Below are positions 21,388 through 30,664 of a stretch of 64,000 nucleotides of DNA, piece by piece (within the stretch, counting starts at the first letter, position 1; the number at the start of each line of letters is the position of its first letter). The position numbers were made by a program, and so were the translations under genes. The DNA is taken from the NCBI RefSeq assembly GCF_003944715.1, contig NZ_RWIT01000013.1, positions 1-64,000 on the forward strand, given 5' to 3'. The notes below the pieces were generated by a model. That model ran no database searches. It saw nothing but the letters and a program-made list of their open reading frames with translations, and was not told the origin of the DNA. The stretch is from Hymenobacter rigui (lineage in GTDB: Bacteria; Bacteroidota; Bacteroidia; Cytophagales; Hymenobacteraceae).

Positions 21388-21654
21388 ATGCATACTGCCA
21401 ACATCGAACTGACCCTGACGCCCGAGGGGCGCCACCTGGCTTTTTCCAAAGACTTGCTGGAAGTAGCCCACATTTTCCGCCGCGTGGGTGGCGAGGCGAG
21501 TCCCTGGCAGCGCGTCGCCGTCAATGCCCGCTCGCCTTACCTGGACGCCGACGTTTTTGCGCCGGGGACTCACCTAGAATATTACGTGCAGCACGAAACC
21601 CAGCAGGGTAAGCCGGAGGCCCACAGCCACGTCGTAAGTACCACGCTGCCTTGA
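21388..21654 (+). CDS. Small hypothetical protein after the ZIP gene
   Basis: An 88-residue protein starting 18 bp after the ZIP stop, so likely co-transcribed. It has a predicted beta-rich fold (IELTLTPEGRHLAF, WQRVAVNARSPYL, GTHLEYYVQHET) with several His but no signal peptide. No family recognised. A cytosolic metal-linked role would fit its position only. Confidence 0.5.
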   Translation: MHTANIELTLTPEGRHLAFSKDLLEVAHIFRRVGGEASPWQRVAVNARSPYLDADVFAPGTHLEYYVQHETQQGKPEAHSHVVSTTLP

Positions 21655-21676
21655 CAGGTGGACACCAAAAATGACA

Positions 21677-22513
21677 TCACAGCTTCCGTAGCAACGGGCC
21701 GAAGCGAAAAGAATTCCCGGCCCCAAAATCATCATCGAACAGCAGTATCCCGTCAACGGGCCGGGGTACAAGGTCAATGAGCCTGCTGTAGTCGCTCGCG
21801 GTAAACGAAAAAGCATTTTTTACCCGGAGCCTGTCAAAGAAAGCCGTATTCACCGCCAAGAATACCTGCCCGTCCAGCGCGGTGATTACCTCGTTACCAA
21901 ACTTAGTCAACAGCTTCGCTTCCACTCTGCCTGCAAAGTCCGCGTCGTCCTCGTTCAGGTCCAGAAATCCTTCGTCCTCCATCACCTTACTCGGCATGTA
22001 CACCTCAAAGTGTACCACGTGCCCAGTGGCATCGGTTGCGCTTACGTCTACATCCTTATCAGCTGCGGCAGCAGCCCGCTTGAATTTTTTCTCGAATACT
22101 ACCTGGTAGCCGTTGGTAGCCAGTTGAAAGGCCAAGGAAAGCTCACTTAGGGTTGTCAGCAGGCTTAGCCCGGTCAAATTCTTGACTTTGCCCCGAAAGC
22201 TCCGGTTAGCCTTTAGCCTAGGAAATTTGTCTAAGTACGTGCTCAGCTTCTCCAGAAGTCCTTGATAATGCCGCAACGGCGGCTCATCCTGCCGACCGTT
22301 TTCCAAGCCCCAGCCCGTGGCAATGGATATGTTCAGCAGATTCAGATTCCCCATTTCTGTCAGCAGGTAATCGTCCAGGCTGGCGTGCGCCGCCAGCTGC
22401 TTCGCCCACGCCTTGACATCCCCAGGCTTGATAATCTCGTGCAGTACGGGAAAAGCCTTCTTGCACGTTTCCAGATACTGCATGCATTCAGCAACGCTAT
22501 TGAATAGTGCCAT
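21677..22513 (-). CDS. Hypothetical protein with PD-(D/E)XK-like region
   Basis: A 278-residue protein in a lower-GC stretch. A helix with LSELSLAFQLATNGYQVVFE is followed by DVDVSATDATGHVVHFEVY, which has the spacing of a nuclease-like fold (Glu on a helix, Asp on a hairpin, then FExY), but the usual Lys after the second acidic residue is Tyr here. It may therefore be a degenerate or divergent nuclease fold. It stands alone, convergent with the ZIP genes and tail-to-head with the Toprim gene. Function unknown. Confidence 0.55.
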   Translation of the reverse strand: MALFNSVAECMQYLETCKKAFPVLHEIIKPGDVKAWAKQLAAHASLDDYLLTEMGNLNLLNISIATGWGLENGRQDEPPLRHYQGLLEKLSTYLDKFPRLKANRSFRGKVKNLTGLSLLTTLSELSLAFQLATNGYQVVFEKKFKRAAAAADKDVDVSATDATGHVVHFEVYMPSKVMEDEGFLDLNEDDADFAGRVEAKLLTKFGNEVITALDGQVFLAVNTAFFDRLRVKNAFSFTASDYSRLIDLVPRPVDGILLFDDDFGAGNSFRFGPLLRKL

Positions 22514-22543
22514 GCTACACAGATGAATTGATTAGATACTGCT

Positions 22544-24616
22544 CTACAGACGGGGAGCAGGGCGTTGCCGCCCCTGCTGAGCGGGCGCCACGGGCGTTTG
22601 CAGCACTTGCGCGGCTTGTCGCAACTGTGCTACCGCTGGATTGGCCTTCAGCGCATCCAAAGTATCGACAACGGCCAAAACCTTCCCGACATTTTCCTGA
22701 TTTACGCCCGTCAGCACCGACTTCGTGAGCAGCTGCTTGCTGACCTCCTGCAGACGGGCTGCGTCCAGAGTAGCAGCACCATCGCGCAGCGCGCGGGCCA
22801 CCCGTCCCGCCGCCTCGATGAAAGACTGGCGCGCTTGGTCGTGGGTGCGCGAGCCGCTGGGCACCAGCGATGCCCCGGCTTGGCGCTCCTGTTCCCGGGC
22901 GGCAGCTAGCTGCCGGCGCTCCGTGGCATCCTGCAGGGGCTCAATGACCCTGGCGTTGGGATTCTGCCGTAACGCATCCAATGCGTCGCTGATGGTAGAT
23001 AGTCGGGGTGAATCAAGGGCGTAGCGCAGCGTCAGCTCCGTGACAATCTCGCGGGCTGTGCTGGGTTCGAGCTTTGTCGCGTGGTCAATTGCCAGGCCCA
23101 CTCGCTCCAGGTTTTCGCGCAGGGTGGGCAGCAATGCCACCGCATCGCGGCTTTCGCGCAGCTCTAACACGAGCTGCCGCTGCCCGTGGGTGCGAGCCGC
23201 TGCCTGCGCCTCGTGCTGCTGTGCTATTTTACCTAGTCCTTCCGACGTGGGATTGTCCCAATGTTCCTGACCAAAGCCATGCTGGTCTTCGTCCAAGGGG
23301 TCGAACTCGCGCCGCACCCCCTGCTGCAACTGGTCTTGCTTGAGGTCCTGGTTCCAGTCCTTGCCCTGGCTTTTCACTATCTCCATCCGGTACTCGAAGG
23401 CCAGCGTCTGGCTGGCCGCTTGGTTGAAGGCGTGCAGCGCCGCCGGGTGCATTGGCAGGTGAAACTGGTACGTGTGGAGGCCTGCCTTCTGCGAGTGTAT
23501 CAGCGCATCGCGCAGCGTCGGGCTCGTAGCCGGTGTGCCAGGGATGCCATTGGCTTGGCTGAACTGCTGGCTGGTGTGCTCGTTGTAGGCCTGTAACTGG
23601 CGGCTCAGCGCCTGCACCCCGGCCGGCTGGGGCGCTACGATTTCGACGGTCAGCTGATGCTCGTGCTCCCGCACGACCTTCATGGGGTTCTGGTCGCTGG
23701 CCAGGCCCGCCAGCAGCCGCGTGTCGAAGTGGTGACCCTGGCTGTCATTGTCGAACGCGGCCCGGATGGCTGGAATCTGCTCCTCGCGCAGCAGCCGCTG
23801 CAGTTCAAAAATCTTGTTCTGGGTAAGCGTGCCGGCGGTGGAAGCGTACAGAGCGCTTTCCTGGGGATGCAACTGCGCGTAGGACAGCGTATCGAGGGCC
23901 GACTCGCTGACGACGAGCACCGTTGCGGGCTGTGCCTCGGGCAGCCGGCTCAGCCACAGCGAGCGGGAAAACTGGCTTTCCGGCGCCTGTCCCTTAAAGC
24001 CTTCACCTTTCAGCTCCAAGCCCACTACCCGCCCTTCGTGGTAGGCCGGGAAAGCCGTATTGACGTAAGTTTTGGGCGGCAGGCCCGGCCGCTGCACAGT
24101 ATGCCTGTGGTTGAGAATGCGCCCGACGAACTGCGGGTGTCGTAGCGTGGCCTGGCTGATGCCCCGCCCTTCCAGGTACGTGGTGTTTTCCAGCGGCCGG
24201 CAATCCTTGGTGTAAATACTAAGAAATTTTTCCCCAGGAGCCGTTTCGGCAATGGGCGGCAACTCAAGCCGGGGCCGCTGCTGCTCGGGCAGGTTCAGGT
24301 AGGTGCGGAAGTGGTCGTTGACGGCCTGCCACAAGTTCCGGCCTGGCGGCTGGGCAATACCCGCGATGCGTCCCGAACTCACCCGGTTTTTCATCCAGTC
24401 GATAACGCTGCCCTTGTCGCGGTCATCCTGGGCGTTGAAATACATCCAGTCGCCACCCCGGCCCTTGAACACAACCAGGGTATCGTCACCCTCGAATACG
24501 TGCCACTTGCCCCGGCCCAGGTGCTCCCCCTTTTTGAGGGTGTAACCGAAGTGGCTCAGCAACTCGGGCAGTTCCACCTGCTCCTTGATTTTCTGAAAAG
24601 TCAGCTCGTGTTCCAT
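22544..24616 (-). CDS. Toprim-domain primase-like mobilisation protein
   Basis: About 690 residues from MEHELTFQKIKEQVELPELL. I chose this start because a strong hairpin terminator (24651-24682) lies in the longer frame reaching 24709. The first 110 residues (HFGYTLKKGEHLGRGKWHVF; GSVIDWMKNR) resemble the N-terminal region of DnaG-like proteins of Bacteroidota mobile elements. A Toprim domain follows with VVSESALDTLSYAQ (Glu) and AAFDNDSQGHHFD (Asp-x-Asp). The C-terminal half is long, helical and Gln-rich. Likely role: priming or processing of the transferred strand. It lies in the mobilisation gene run. Confidence 0.7.
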   Translation of the reverse strand: MEHELTFQKIKEQVELPELLSHFGYTLKKGEHLGRGKWHVFEGDDTLVVFKGRGGDWMYFNAQDDRDKGSVIDWMKNRVSSGRIAGIAQPPGRNLWQAVNDHFRTYLNLPEQQRPRLELPPIAETAPGEKFLSIYTKDCRPLENTTYLEGRGISQATLRHPQFVGRILNHRHTVQRPGLPPKTYVNTAFPAYHEGRVVGLELKGEGFKGQAPESQFSRSLWLSRLPEAQPATVLVVSESALDTLSYAQLHPQESALYASTAGTLTQNKIFELQRLLREEQIPAIRAAFDNDSQGHHFDTRLLAGLASDQNPMKVVREHEHQLTVEIVAPQPAGVQALSRQLQAYNEHTSQQFSQANGIPGTPATSPTLRDALIHSQKAGLHTYQFHLPMHPAALHAFNQAASQTLAFEYRMEIVKSQGKDWNQDLKQDQLQQGVRREFDPLDEDQHGFGQEHWDNPTSEGLGKIAQQHEAQAAARTHGQRQLVLELRESRDAVALLPTLRENLERVGLAIDHATKLEPSTAREIVTELTLRYALDSPRLSTISDALDALRQNPNARVIEPLQDATERRQLAAAREQERQAGASLVPSGSRTHDQARQSFIEAAGRVARALRDGAATLDAARLQEVSKQLLTKSVLTGVNQENVGKVLAVVDTLDALKANPAVAQLRQAAQVLQTPVAPAQQGRQRPAPRL

Positions 24617-24650
24617 GGATTGGGGATGGGTTAGACCGGAGAAGGCCCGG

Positions 24651-24682
24651 AAAAAAGAAGCCCGGAAAAGTGCTTCCGGGCT
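24651..24682 (-). terminator. Rho-independent terminator after the DUF3945 gene
   Basis: A perfect 9-bp stem (24659-24667 with 24674-24682) and 6-base loop is followed on the minus strand by TTCTTTTTTCC. It ends the transcript of the gene at 24722-26866 before the Toprim gene starts. Confidence 0.8.
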
Positions 24683-24721
24683 TGGGGGCAGATGGTGTAA
24701 GTGTGGCATAAGCCAGCCCGC

Positions 24722-26866
24722 TCAGTGGCGCGGGCCCCGGGTTTTCACCTGCGCGGTTTGCGCTTTAGCCGGGGTGGGCTCGACCGTCTTGGTAGCGGCC
24801 GGTACGGTTTGCTGCGTCGGCAGCGCTTGGCGCTGGGCCAGCTCGTGCGCGGCGGGGCGCACCTCGATGCAGGCCTTGGCGGCGTTTACCTGCACGGTAC
24901 CGTCGAACTTCCGGCCGCCGTCGCCGCTGGCCATGTTGGCCAGGGCCACCACTTTGCCCTCGCGCAGGTCGTGGCTCTGCTCGGGCGTGAGCTTAACGCC
25001 GGCAATGGTGTCGTGCAGGGTCACCTTGTCTTCCGGCAGAATCACCACCTTGTTCATGGCCTTGTCCACGGCCACGTAGCCGTTGTAGGGGCGGCCCTGC
25101 TCGTCCTTGAGGCCGCGCAGCAGGCCGGCGTTGCCCTCCGTTTCCAGCCGCTGGCGCTGCTCGGGGGTGAACGGCAGGCCTCCAATCTCGTTGGGAATCA
25201 CCAGCCGGGCCTGGGGTAATTCCATTTTCAGCGTGGCCGTGCCGTCGGTTTCGCGGCGCAGCACCATCTTCCCCTCAAACCGAACGGGGTCCTGGTCCGG
25301 CCGGCCCGTTACCTGCATGGCCAGCAAGTCGGTTTGCCGGCCGCTGAGTAGTTTCTCCAGCTGCCCGTTCTGCTCCAGCGTCTGCAGAGTTAAGCCCAGC
25401 GAAGCCAGCACCTGCTGCGGCACTTCGCTGGCCTGAAATGACGTGGCGACGTGAGTCGCCGGAGCGACAACCTCGGCCGAAGTAGGCTTGTCGGTGTCGG
25501 TTGCAGCCACCACGCGGGCACTCGGGGCAGTTGGTACCTGGTTGGGGATAACTTCCGCCTGGGCATTACCCGCCCGGCTGAGCAGGCGCGCCTGCAAGTC
25601 CTGGCGGGTTTTCTCATAATCTACCTCCAGGTGCTGCCGGGTCTTTGGCCCCCCATTCAGGTGGGCATAGAAGTTTTTCAGAAAAGCGGAGGCAGGGTTG
25701 CCGCTGGTGTCAATGTCAAAAATGCTCTTGCCGTCGCGCAGCACCTGCTCGGTGGTCTTGCCCTGCCGCTGAGCCAGCTGCTGCACGCGCTGCTCGGCCG
25801 CGGCCTGCTGCCCCTGCTCCGGAACGGTCAGCGCGTGTCGGGGCACGGCCGCGAGCTGGGCGCTCAGCGCGTCCCATTGGCTGGCGCCGAATGCCTGCCG
25901 CACCTGCTTGCTGCGCGGGGGCTCGTAGCCGTCGTCGTAGCCCACCTCCTGCCGGCGGGCGGCGGCCTGCGCCGGCTTTTCTACCACGGCCACGCCGTGG
26001 CCCACCTGCCGGAAGCCCTGCAGGGTCGCTTCCAATTGGCCCAGCTTGTTGGACTGCGGGTCGTAGCTGACTGCGAAGCCCCCCATGAGCTTGCCCGCCG
26101 GGTTGCGCTCGAACTGCAGCGCGCCCACGGCCACGCCGGCTTCGCGCAGCTGGTCGAGGTAGGCGCGCATTTCCAGCAGCGGGGCCACTTCGTCGCCTTG
26201 CTGCCGCCAGGTAATGCGTAATTCGCCCACGGGCGCCGCAATAGCTACGTCGGTAGCAAGGCCGGCGGGGGCTTCCGACCCCTCCCCTACCGGTGGGGCC
26301 TGCCCCTGCGAGGCGCTGCTTAGTTGCTCGGCCGGGCCGGCCGACACCTCATCGGGTGCCAACCCCGCAGTAGCTTTATCATCGGCCGGCGCAACGCTCG
26401 GAGTCGGGCCTACCTCGTCAGCTCCTGGCATCGATTGCGTAGGGGCCTGGGCCTGTTCGGTGGCCAGAAGCTCATCTGCTACGGCTACCGGCGCCTGGTG
26501 CACCGGCGCCGTAGCGCTGAAGCCGACGCGGCCCAGTTCGGCAATTTTCCAGTTGTCGCCCACCTTTTCTAGTAGCGTGGGCTTCTCAACCGCTAGGAAT
26601 TTGTCATCTCGACCTGGAAGCCGGTTGGTGGTAAATGCGCGCAGCAGGGCGCTGTCAAACGCATTTAACAACCGGCCATCGGCCCCCGGCGCTGGCAGCA
26701 GGACTGCCTGGCTGGAGTTATCCGGGCTTATCTGAAGCTGGTACAGGGTGTGCCCGGCGGGCTCGCGCTGTAGCAGTTGCCCACTAATGTTGCCGTTGGC
26801 GGTCGGTATGGCACTCAGGTACCATAGGTCCGGCGCTGGGGTCATCGCATCATCTTGCTCGGCCAT
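24722..26866 (-). CDS. DUF3945/DUF4099-type mobilisation-associated protein
   Basis: A 714-residue protein. The C-terminal third has features I associate with DUF4099 and DUF3945 proteins of Bacteroidota mobile elements: LEKLLSGRQTDLLAMQV, then two related units, GLPFTPEQRQRLETEG and GVKLTPEQSHDLREGKVVAL, and a KFDGTVQVNAAKACIEV strand. The middle (about 95-215) is an Ala/Pro/Glu-rich linker. Its promoter region carries shared transfer element A (26938-27034). Probably a DNA-transfer accessory protein; biochemical role unknown. Confidence 0.65.
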   Translation of the reverse strand: MAEQDDAMTPAPDLWYLSAIPTANGNISGQLLQREPAGHTLYQLQISPDNSSQAVLLPAPGADGRLLNAFDSALLRAFTTNRLPGRDDKFLAVEKPTLLEKVGDNWKIAELGRVGFSATAPVHQAPVAVADELLATEQAQAPTQSMPGADEVGPTPSVAPADDKATAGLAPDEVSAGPAEQLSSASQGQAPPVGEGSEAPAGLATDVAIAAPVGELRITWRQQGDEVAPLLEMRAYLDQLREAGVAVGALQFERNPAGKLMGGFAVSYDPQSNKLGQLEATLQGFRQVGHGVAVVEKPAQAAARRQEVGYDDGYEPPRSKQVRQAFGASQWDALSAQLAAVPRHALTVPEQGQQAAAEQRVQQLAQRQGKTTEQVLRDGKSIFDIDTSGNPASAFLKNFYAHLNGGPKTRQHLEVDYEKTRQDLQARLLSRAGNAQAEVIPNQVPTAPSARVVAATDTDKPTSAEVVAPATHVATSFQASEVPQQVLASLGLTLQTLEQNGQLEKLLSGRQTDLLAMQVTGRPDQDPVRFEGKMVLRRETDGTATLKMELPQARLVIPNEIGGLPFTPEQRQRLETEGNAGLLRGLKDEQGRPYNGYVAVDKAMNKVVILPEDKVTLHDTIAGVKLTPEQSHDLREGKVVALANMASGDGGRKFDGTVQVNAAKACIEVRPAAHELAQRQALPTQQTVPAATKTVEPTPAKAQTAQVKTRGPRH

Positions 26867-26937
26867 CGGAAAGTGGAATAGGTGAAGGAAAATGTTACCC
26901 TGACCGCCCAGCGCAGGGGCCGAGCCGCCCGGAATTC

Positions 26938-27034
26938 GACTTGTGCAAACCTATCGGCTACCACCAGGCGCTTACCAGAAACTTGACGAGTGGTCAGAAT
27001 TGGGGGGTGAGGTGCCGGCCGGGTACACGAATGG
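26938..27034 (-). promoter_or_regulatory. Transfer-regulon element A with -7 box
   Basis: Read on the minus strand: NCCATTCGTGTA, then GGCACCTCACC, then ACCACTCGTCAAG, then 29 bases later TAGGTTTGCACAAGTC. The TTCGT and CTCGT cores are 41 bp apart, as in elements B and C. TAGGTTTG (26946-26953) is an exact TAnnTTTG box, about 80 bases before the 26866 start. Confidence 0.75.
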
Positions 27035-27087
27035 CGTCGTCAGGCTAGCACATTTGCTCTACCGTGCCCAGTAATGCGCGGCCAGTT

Positions 27088-29097
27088 CTACTGCTCGGCC
27101 TTCTCTTTAATCAGGTGGCGCAAGGCCGGGTCCTGCTTGATGCGGGCTAGCTCACGGGCGCACAGCTCCTTCACGTCCATCTTCACGCGGTTGAAGTTGG
27201 CCTTAATCATCTCCTCAGCCTCGTCCTTACCCGTGGCCGGGTTAATAAAGCTGGTAATGTCGGGGATAGGCTGATAGTTGCTGGCTTCCGCCGCTACTGC
27301 CTTTACGTCCACCTGGATGCGGGCGTGGAATACCTTCTGGTCGATTTCCTCGCCGAAGTTATCGGCCACCGCCCCCACGAAATTGCCTTGCGTCAGGTTG
27401 GCAATGGTGCTGGCCGGAATCATGCTGTCCATCTGCGTCGACAGGCTGGTGCTCGTCTCGCGCATGTTGATGCTCAGGCTCTGGCGACGCTGCAGAATCT
27501 TACCGAACCGCTCGCTCAGCCACTTGCCGCTATTGCCCGATACCTGCCCGCTGAACACGTTGCCTACCGTATTCTTGATGACTTCGGCCTCCTTCTGCCC
27601 GTAGTCGCGCTCCAGCTGCGAGAAGTCCTGGAAGCCCAGGCAGGTGCTCACCTTGTTGCTGCGGGCCGTGGCAATGAGGTTATCGAGGCCCTTGAAGTAG
27701 ATGGTGGGCAGCTCGTCAATGATAAGCGACGATTTGCGCTTGCCCTTCTGGTTGACCAGTTTCACTAAGCGGGCATTGTAAAGGCCCAGCGCGGCCCCGT
27801 AGATGGCCTGTCGCTCGGGGTTGTTGCCCACGCACAACACCTTGGGTTCCTCGTTGCTGTTGATGTCGAGCGTGAAGTCGTTGCCCGACATTACCCAGTA
27901 GAGCTGGGGCGACGCCAGCCGGCTCAGCGGAATCCGGGCGCTGGCAATCTGGCCTTCCAGCTGCTCAATAGCATCCTTCTGAAAGGCCGACACGAAGGGC
28001 TTTACCAGGTTCTCAATCTCTGGGTACGAAGCCAGCACCGGAAAAATCTCCTCGTAGTCGCGGCTCAAAAACTCAATGACGTGGGGAAAGGTGCAGTACT
28101 TGCCCTTCTCGAACAGCTTCAAAAACCAGATGATGGCCGCCACGAAATTGATGGGTGACTCCACGAAAAAGTCCCCCTGCTTCTGAATCCAGCTCTTGTT
28201 CAGGTTCAGCATGATGGTCGATGCGCTTTCGTAGGCGTCCACGATGTCGGTCATCAGCTCGGGCAGCAGCGGGTTGCAGCGGTGGCTTTTGCGCGGGTTG
28301 TCGAAGTTGATGACGTAGAAGCCCACCGGCCGGTCAAACTTGTCTTGGTGGCGCAGCAGCGTGTTGTAGCAGATGCGGCTCAGGTCGTCAAACTTGTAGT
28401 CGTAGATGTACATGCAGAAGCCCTTCGCCAGGTGCTGCCGGATAAATTCGTTGATGATGGCGAAGCTCTTGCCCGAGCCGGGCGTGCCTAGCACCATCGT
28501 GGCCCGAAATGGATTCACCACGTTCAGCCAGCCCTGGTGCTTCTTGCCGCGCAGCTGGTACTCGGTACGCAGGTTCACCGAGTACTCGTTTTCCATCAGC
28601 CGCTCCTCCTGCGGGAAGCTCTCGTTTTCCTTGTTGAAAATGTCCTTCAGCAGGTCGTTGTTGAACAGCCGGCTTAGCCACGCCCCGGCGCTCAGCAAGA
28701 GCAGAAAGCCCGTCGTCAGCAGCCCGGCGTAGAGCACCGTCGTCAGCCCCGCCCCCAGCGTCAGGCCGCGCACCGCATCAGACCCGAAGAGCAGCAGCAA
28801 CCCCAGCGCGGCGGAGCCCGCCACCGTTCGGCCTTTAAGCTCCTGATTGGCTCGCCCCCGCGTGCCCAGGCAGCTGAGCAGCAGGAATACCACGGCCAGG
28901 CTCTTGCTTACCCAGCTGGCCTTAAACAGAAACGTATTACGCGTAAAGCTTTCCAGTAGGTGCTCTACCACGCCTGTCGTCCAGCCCAGCCCGCGGAAGT
29001 AACCAAAGCAGTAATAGTAGATGTTTACGGCCAGTAGCCCGATGGCAAACAGACGCATAAACTCCATGATTTTCCGTAGCCCCTTTTCATCTTCCAT
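27088..29097 (-). CDS. VirD4/TraG-type conjugative coupling protein
   Basis: A 669-residue type IV coupling ATPase. Several N-terminal membrane helices (about 15-140) precede the Walker A motif LGTPGSGKSF (about 204-212) and a Walker B-like SLIIDELPTIYFKGL. The form matches the coupling proteins of Bacteroidota mobile elements, which dock the relaxase-DNA complex onto the mating pore. I start at MEDEKGLRKIMEF (29097); the longer frame to 29175 begins inside shared transfer element B and is not likely translated. Confidence 0.9.
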   Translation of the reverse strand: MEDEKGLRKIMEFMRLFAIGLLAVNIYYYCFGYFRGLGWTTGVVEHLLESFTRNTFLFKASWVSKSLAVVFLLLSCLGTRGRANQELKGRTVAGSAALGLLLLFGSDAVRGLTLGAGLTTVLYAGLLTTGFLLLLSAGAWLSRLFNNDLLKDIFNKENESFPQEERLMENEYSVNLRTEYQLRGKKHQGWLNVVNPFRATMVLGTPGSGKSFAIINEFIRQHLAKGFCMYIYDYKFDDLSRICYNTLLRHQDKFDRPVGFYVINFDNPRKSHRCNPLLPELMTDIVDAYESASTIMLNLNKSWIQKQGDFFVESPINFVAAIIWFLKLFEKGKYCTFPHVIEFLSRDYEEIFPVLASYPEIENLVKPFVSAFQKDAIEQLEGQIASARIPLSRLASPQLYWVMSGNDFTLDINSNEEPKVLCVGNNPERQAIYGAALGLYNARLVKLVNQKGKRKSSLIIDELPTIYFKGLDNLIATARSNKVSTCLGFQDFSQLERDYGQKEAEVIKNTVGNVFSGQVSGNSGKWLSERFGKILQRRQSLSINMRETSTSLSTQMDSMIPASTIANLTQGNFVGAVADNFGEEIDQKVFHARIQVDVKAVAAEASNYQPIPDITSFINPATGKDEAEEMIKANFNRVKMDVKELCARELARIKQDPALRHLIKEKAEQ

Positions 29098-29121
29098 CGC
29101 TTGAATCACTTGGTGAATCAA

Positions 29122-29210
29122 GCAACTTACTGCCCTACCCTGCCGCTGGCACGGAATACTTGACGAGCGGTTCAAAGTCAGCGGTGAGGTGCACGCTCAG
29201 CACACGAAGG
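29122..29210 (-). promoter_or_regulatory. Transfer-regulon element B
   Basis: Read on the minus strand: ACCCTTCGTGTG, GTGCACCTCACC, ACCGCTCGTCAAG with the same 41-bp core spacing as A and C, then about 30 bases to TAAGTTGC (29122-29129), a poorer -7 match in the same place. It lies directly before the coupling-protein start at 29097. Confidence 0.7.
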
Positions 29211-29233
29211 GTCACCGCGTCTCCGACCTGGTC

Positions 29234-30103
29234 CTAGCGCTTATGCCTCTTCCGACGCGCCGGCTTCGGCCGTTGAGGAGGCAACGTTTGAAGGAATGCA
29301 GGCGATACCTCGGGACGGGCTTCGTGCTCAGCTTTGTGTTCCATCGCCGCCCCCGCAGGTGCCGCCAGCGCCTCCCGCAGTTGCGCGCCTTTATAGCCTA
29401 CCTCCTGGCCCCGAAGTGCTACCCCATCCGTTTCAAAACTGACGCCGCGCAGCACCCCGCCCTTATCGTGGGTGTAGCGAATTTCAATGGCCAGTTTTTG
29501 CAATTGCAAAGCCAGCCACTGCTCCCCTGCTCTATCCATCTGCCGCAGCAGCTGCGCCAGCGCCTGACTCACTCGCTGCCGCGCCGCCTCCTTGGTTGGG
29601 TCCAGTGCCTTCAAACTGCGCCGCCGCTCAGGCAGCGGGTCCATGCCCAGCTCTTGGCTTATCTGCCGCGTGATGGCCGGCTGCCGATAGAAGTTATTGT
29701 CCGTTCGCAACGCCGGGCCACCATCAATCGGCACTCGGTTCAGGTAGATGTGCACGTGGGCATGCTGCTTGTCCCGGTGCTCATACACGACTACCTGGTG
29801 TCGGTCAATCGGGGCTCCCATCAGCTCGCAATAGCGCTTGGCCGCAGCTACCTTTTGTGCCTGGCTTACTACCTCTCCAGCTTTCCACGAAAGCACCGTA
29901 TGCCACACCGGCTTCTGCACACGCTTGCTACGGGCCGCTACGGCTTGCATGTCTTGCGCCATCTCTTTCGGGCTGCCTGGAATCACATTAGCCACTACCA
30001 AGAGTGGCGCTTCCCCTGGCTCTTTGCCCCTGCCCTGCCGCTGACCAGCCCCGTACGTTAGTGCACCTACAAAGTCACTACCGGTAGTTGTTTTCGCAAT
30101 CAT
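29234..30103 (-). CDS. Relaxase/mobilisation nuclease (MobB-like)
   Basis: A 289-residue relaxase. The N-terminus MIAKTTTGSDFVGALTYGAG carries the expected catalytic Tyr (Y17), and QHAHVHIYLNRV holds the metal-binding His triad (H114, H116, H118), with a further conserved His in VWHTVLSW. This matches Relaxase (PF03432) proteins of Bacteroidota elements. It nicks oriT and stays bound to the 5' end during transfer. Its start overlaps the mobC stop by 4 bases, so the two are translationally coupled. The C-terminus is basic (RPKPARRKRHKR). Confidence 0.92.
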   Translation of the reverse strand: MIAKTTTGSDFVGALTYGAGQRQGRGKEPGEAPLLVVANVIPGSPKEMAQDMQAVAARSKRVQKPVWHTVLSWKAGEVVSQAQKVAAAKRYCELMGAPIDRHQVVVYEHRDKQHAHVHIYLNRVPIDGGPALRTDNNFYRQPAITRQISQELGMDPLPERRRSLKALDPTKEAARQRVSQALAQLLRQMDRAGEQWLALQLQKLAIEIRYTHDKGGVLRGVSFETDGVALRGQEVGYKGAQLREALAAPAGAAMEHKAEHEARPEVSPAFLQTLPPQRPKPARRKRHKR

Positions 30104-30423
30104 ACCAAGTAGCTTCTAATAACTGTTAACGCCTCTAGCAGCTGCGCCTCATGGTTGCTAAACGATTTGCCGGCCTGCGCCAAACGAGCAATCTGATTAA
30201 GGTTAGTGCCAATTCCAACCAATTGTCGCCGCAACTCAGCAGGTACGCTCTCTTTCACTTCTACCCCCCTTCCAACATCACGCAGATACGCCGACACCTT
30301 CTTGTAGCCAGCTGCCTTTGCTTTCTCCTGCAGTTCCTTCTTTTCGTCTGGACTTACCCGCACGTCAATACGCAAAGTGCGCGCTGCGTCGGCAATCCTT
30401 TCATCCGGCTTTTCTGATTCCAT
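30100..30423 (-). CDS. mobC: MobC relaxosome accessory protein
   Basis: A 107-residue MobC-family protein: RIDVRVSPDEKKELQEKA, KKVSAYLRDVGRG and the C-terminal LVGIGTNLNQIARLAQAGK are standard for the family. The first part is a ribbon-helix-helix-like DNA-binding domain. MobC binds at oriT and helps the relaxase open the nick site. It is the first gene of the mobC-relaxase pair, with the candidate oriT directly upstream. Confidence 0.92.
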   Translation of the reverse strand: MESEKPDERIADAARTLRIDVRVSPDEKKELQEKAKAAGYKKVSAYLRDVGRGVEVKESVPAELRRQLVGIGTNLNQIARLAQAGKSFSNHEAQLLEALTVIRSYLV

Positions 30424-30493
30424 GAGCTATCTACGATACTTTAGGAGCAATGGCTACGCAATCCTTGCTACGCAAATCTAAGCGACTAAAGTT

Positions 30494-30580
30494 AGCAAGC
30501 CAAGCCATGTGAGCCTGCGAACATGGCGGTGTCATTGAAACGGGCAAACGAAGTTTGTCCGGACAATGACATGGCTTGCT
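30494..30580. other. Candidate origin of transfer (oriT)
   Basis: Upstream of mobC there are three nested inverted repeats: AAGCCATGT/ACATGGCTT (30502-30510, 30569-30577), TGTCATTG/CAATGACA (30530-30537, 30564-30571), and GGGCAAAC/GTTTGTCC (30542-30549, 30553-30560, loop GAA, one G-T pair). Nested repeats immediately upstream of mobC and the relaxase are what an oriT looks like. The nick position cannot be read from sequence alone. Confidence 0.5.
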
Positions 30581-30664
30581 GGTCGATGAACGAGCCGATT
30601 GAACGAGGGCGTTGAACGGGGCTAGGACTAGAGCTGGTATGCTTCCGTGCTTCGTTGCATCTGC

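Noticed and set aside
24617..24709. Upstream start for the Toprim protein
   Set aside because: The extension covers a perfect terminator hairpin with a T run; MEHELTFQ at 24616 is a better start.
29189..30061. 290-residue plus-strand frame
   Set aside because: Antisense shadow of the relaxase gene; Arg/Leu/His-rich with no domain.
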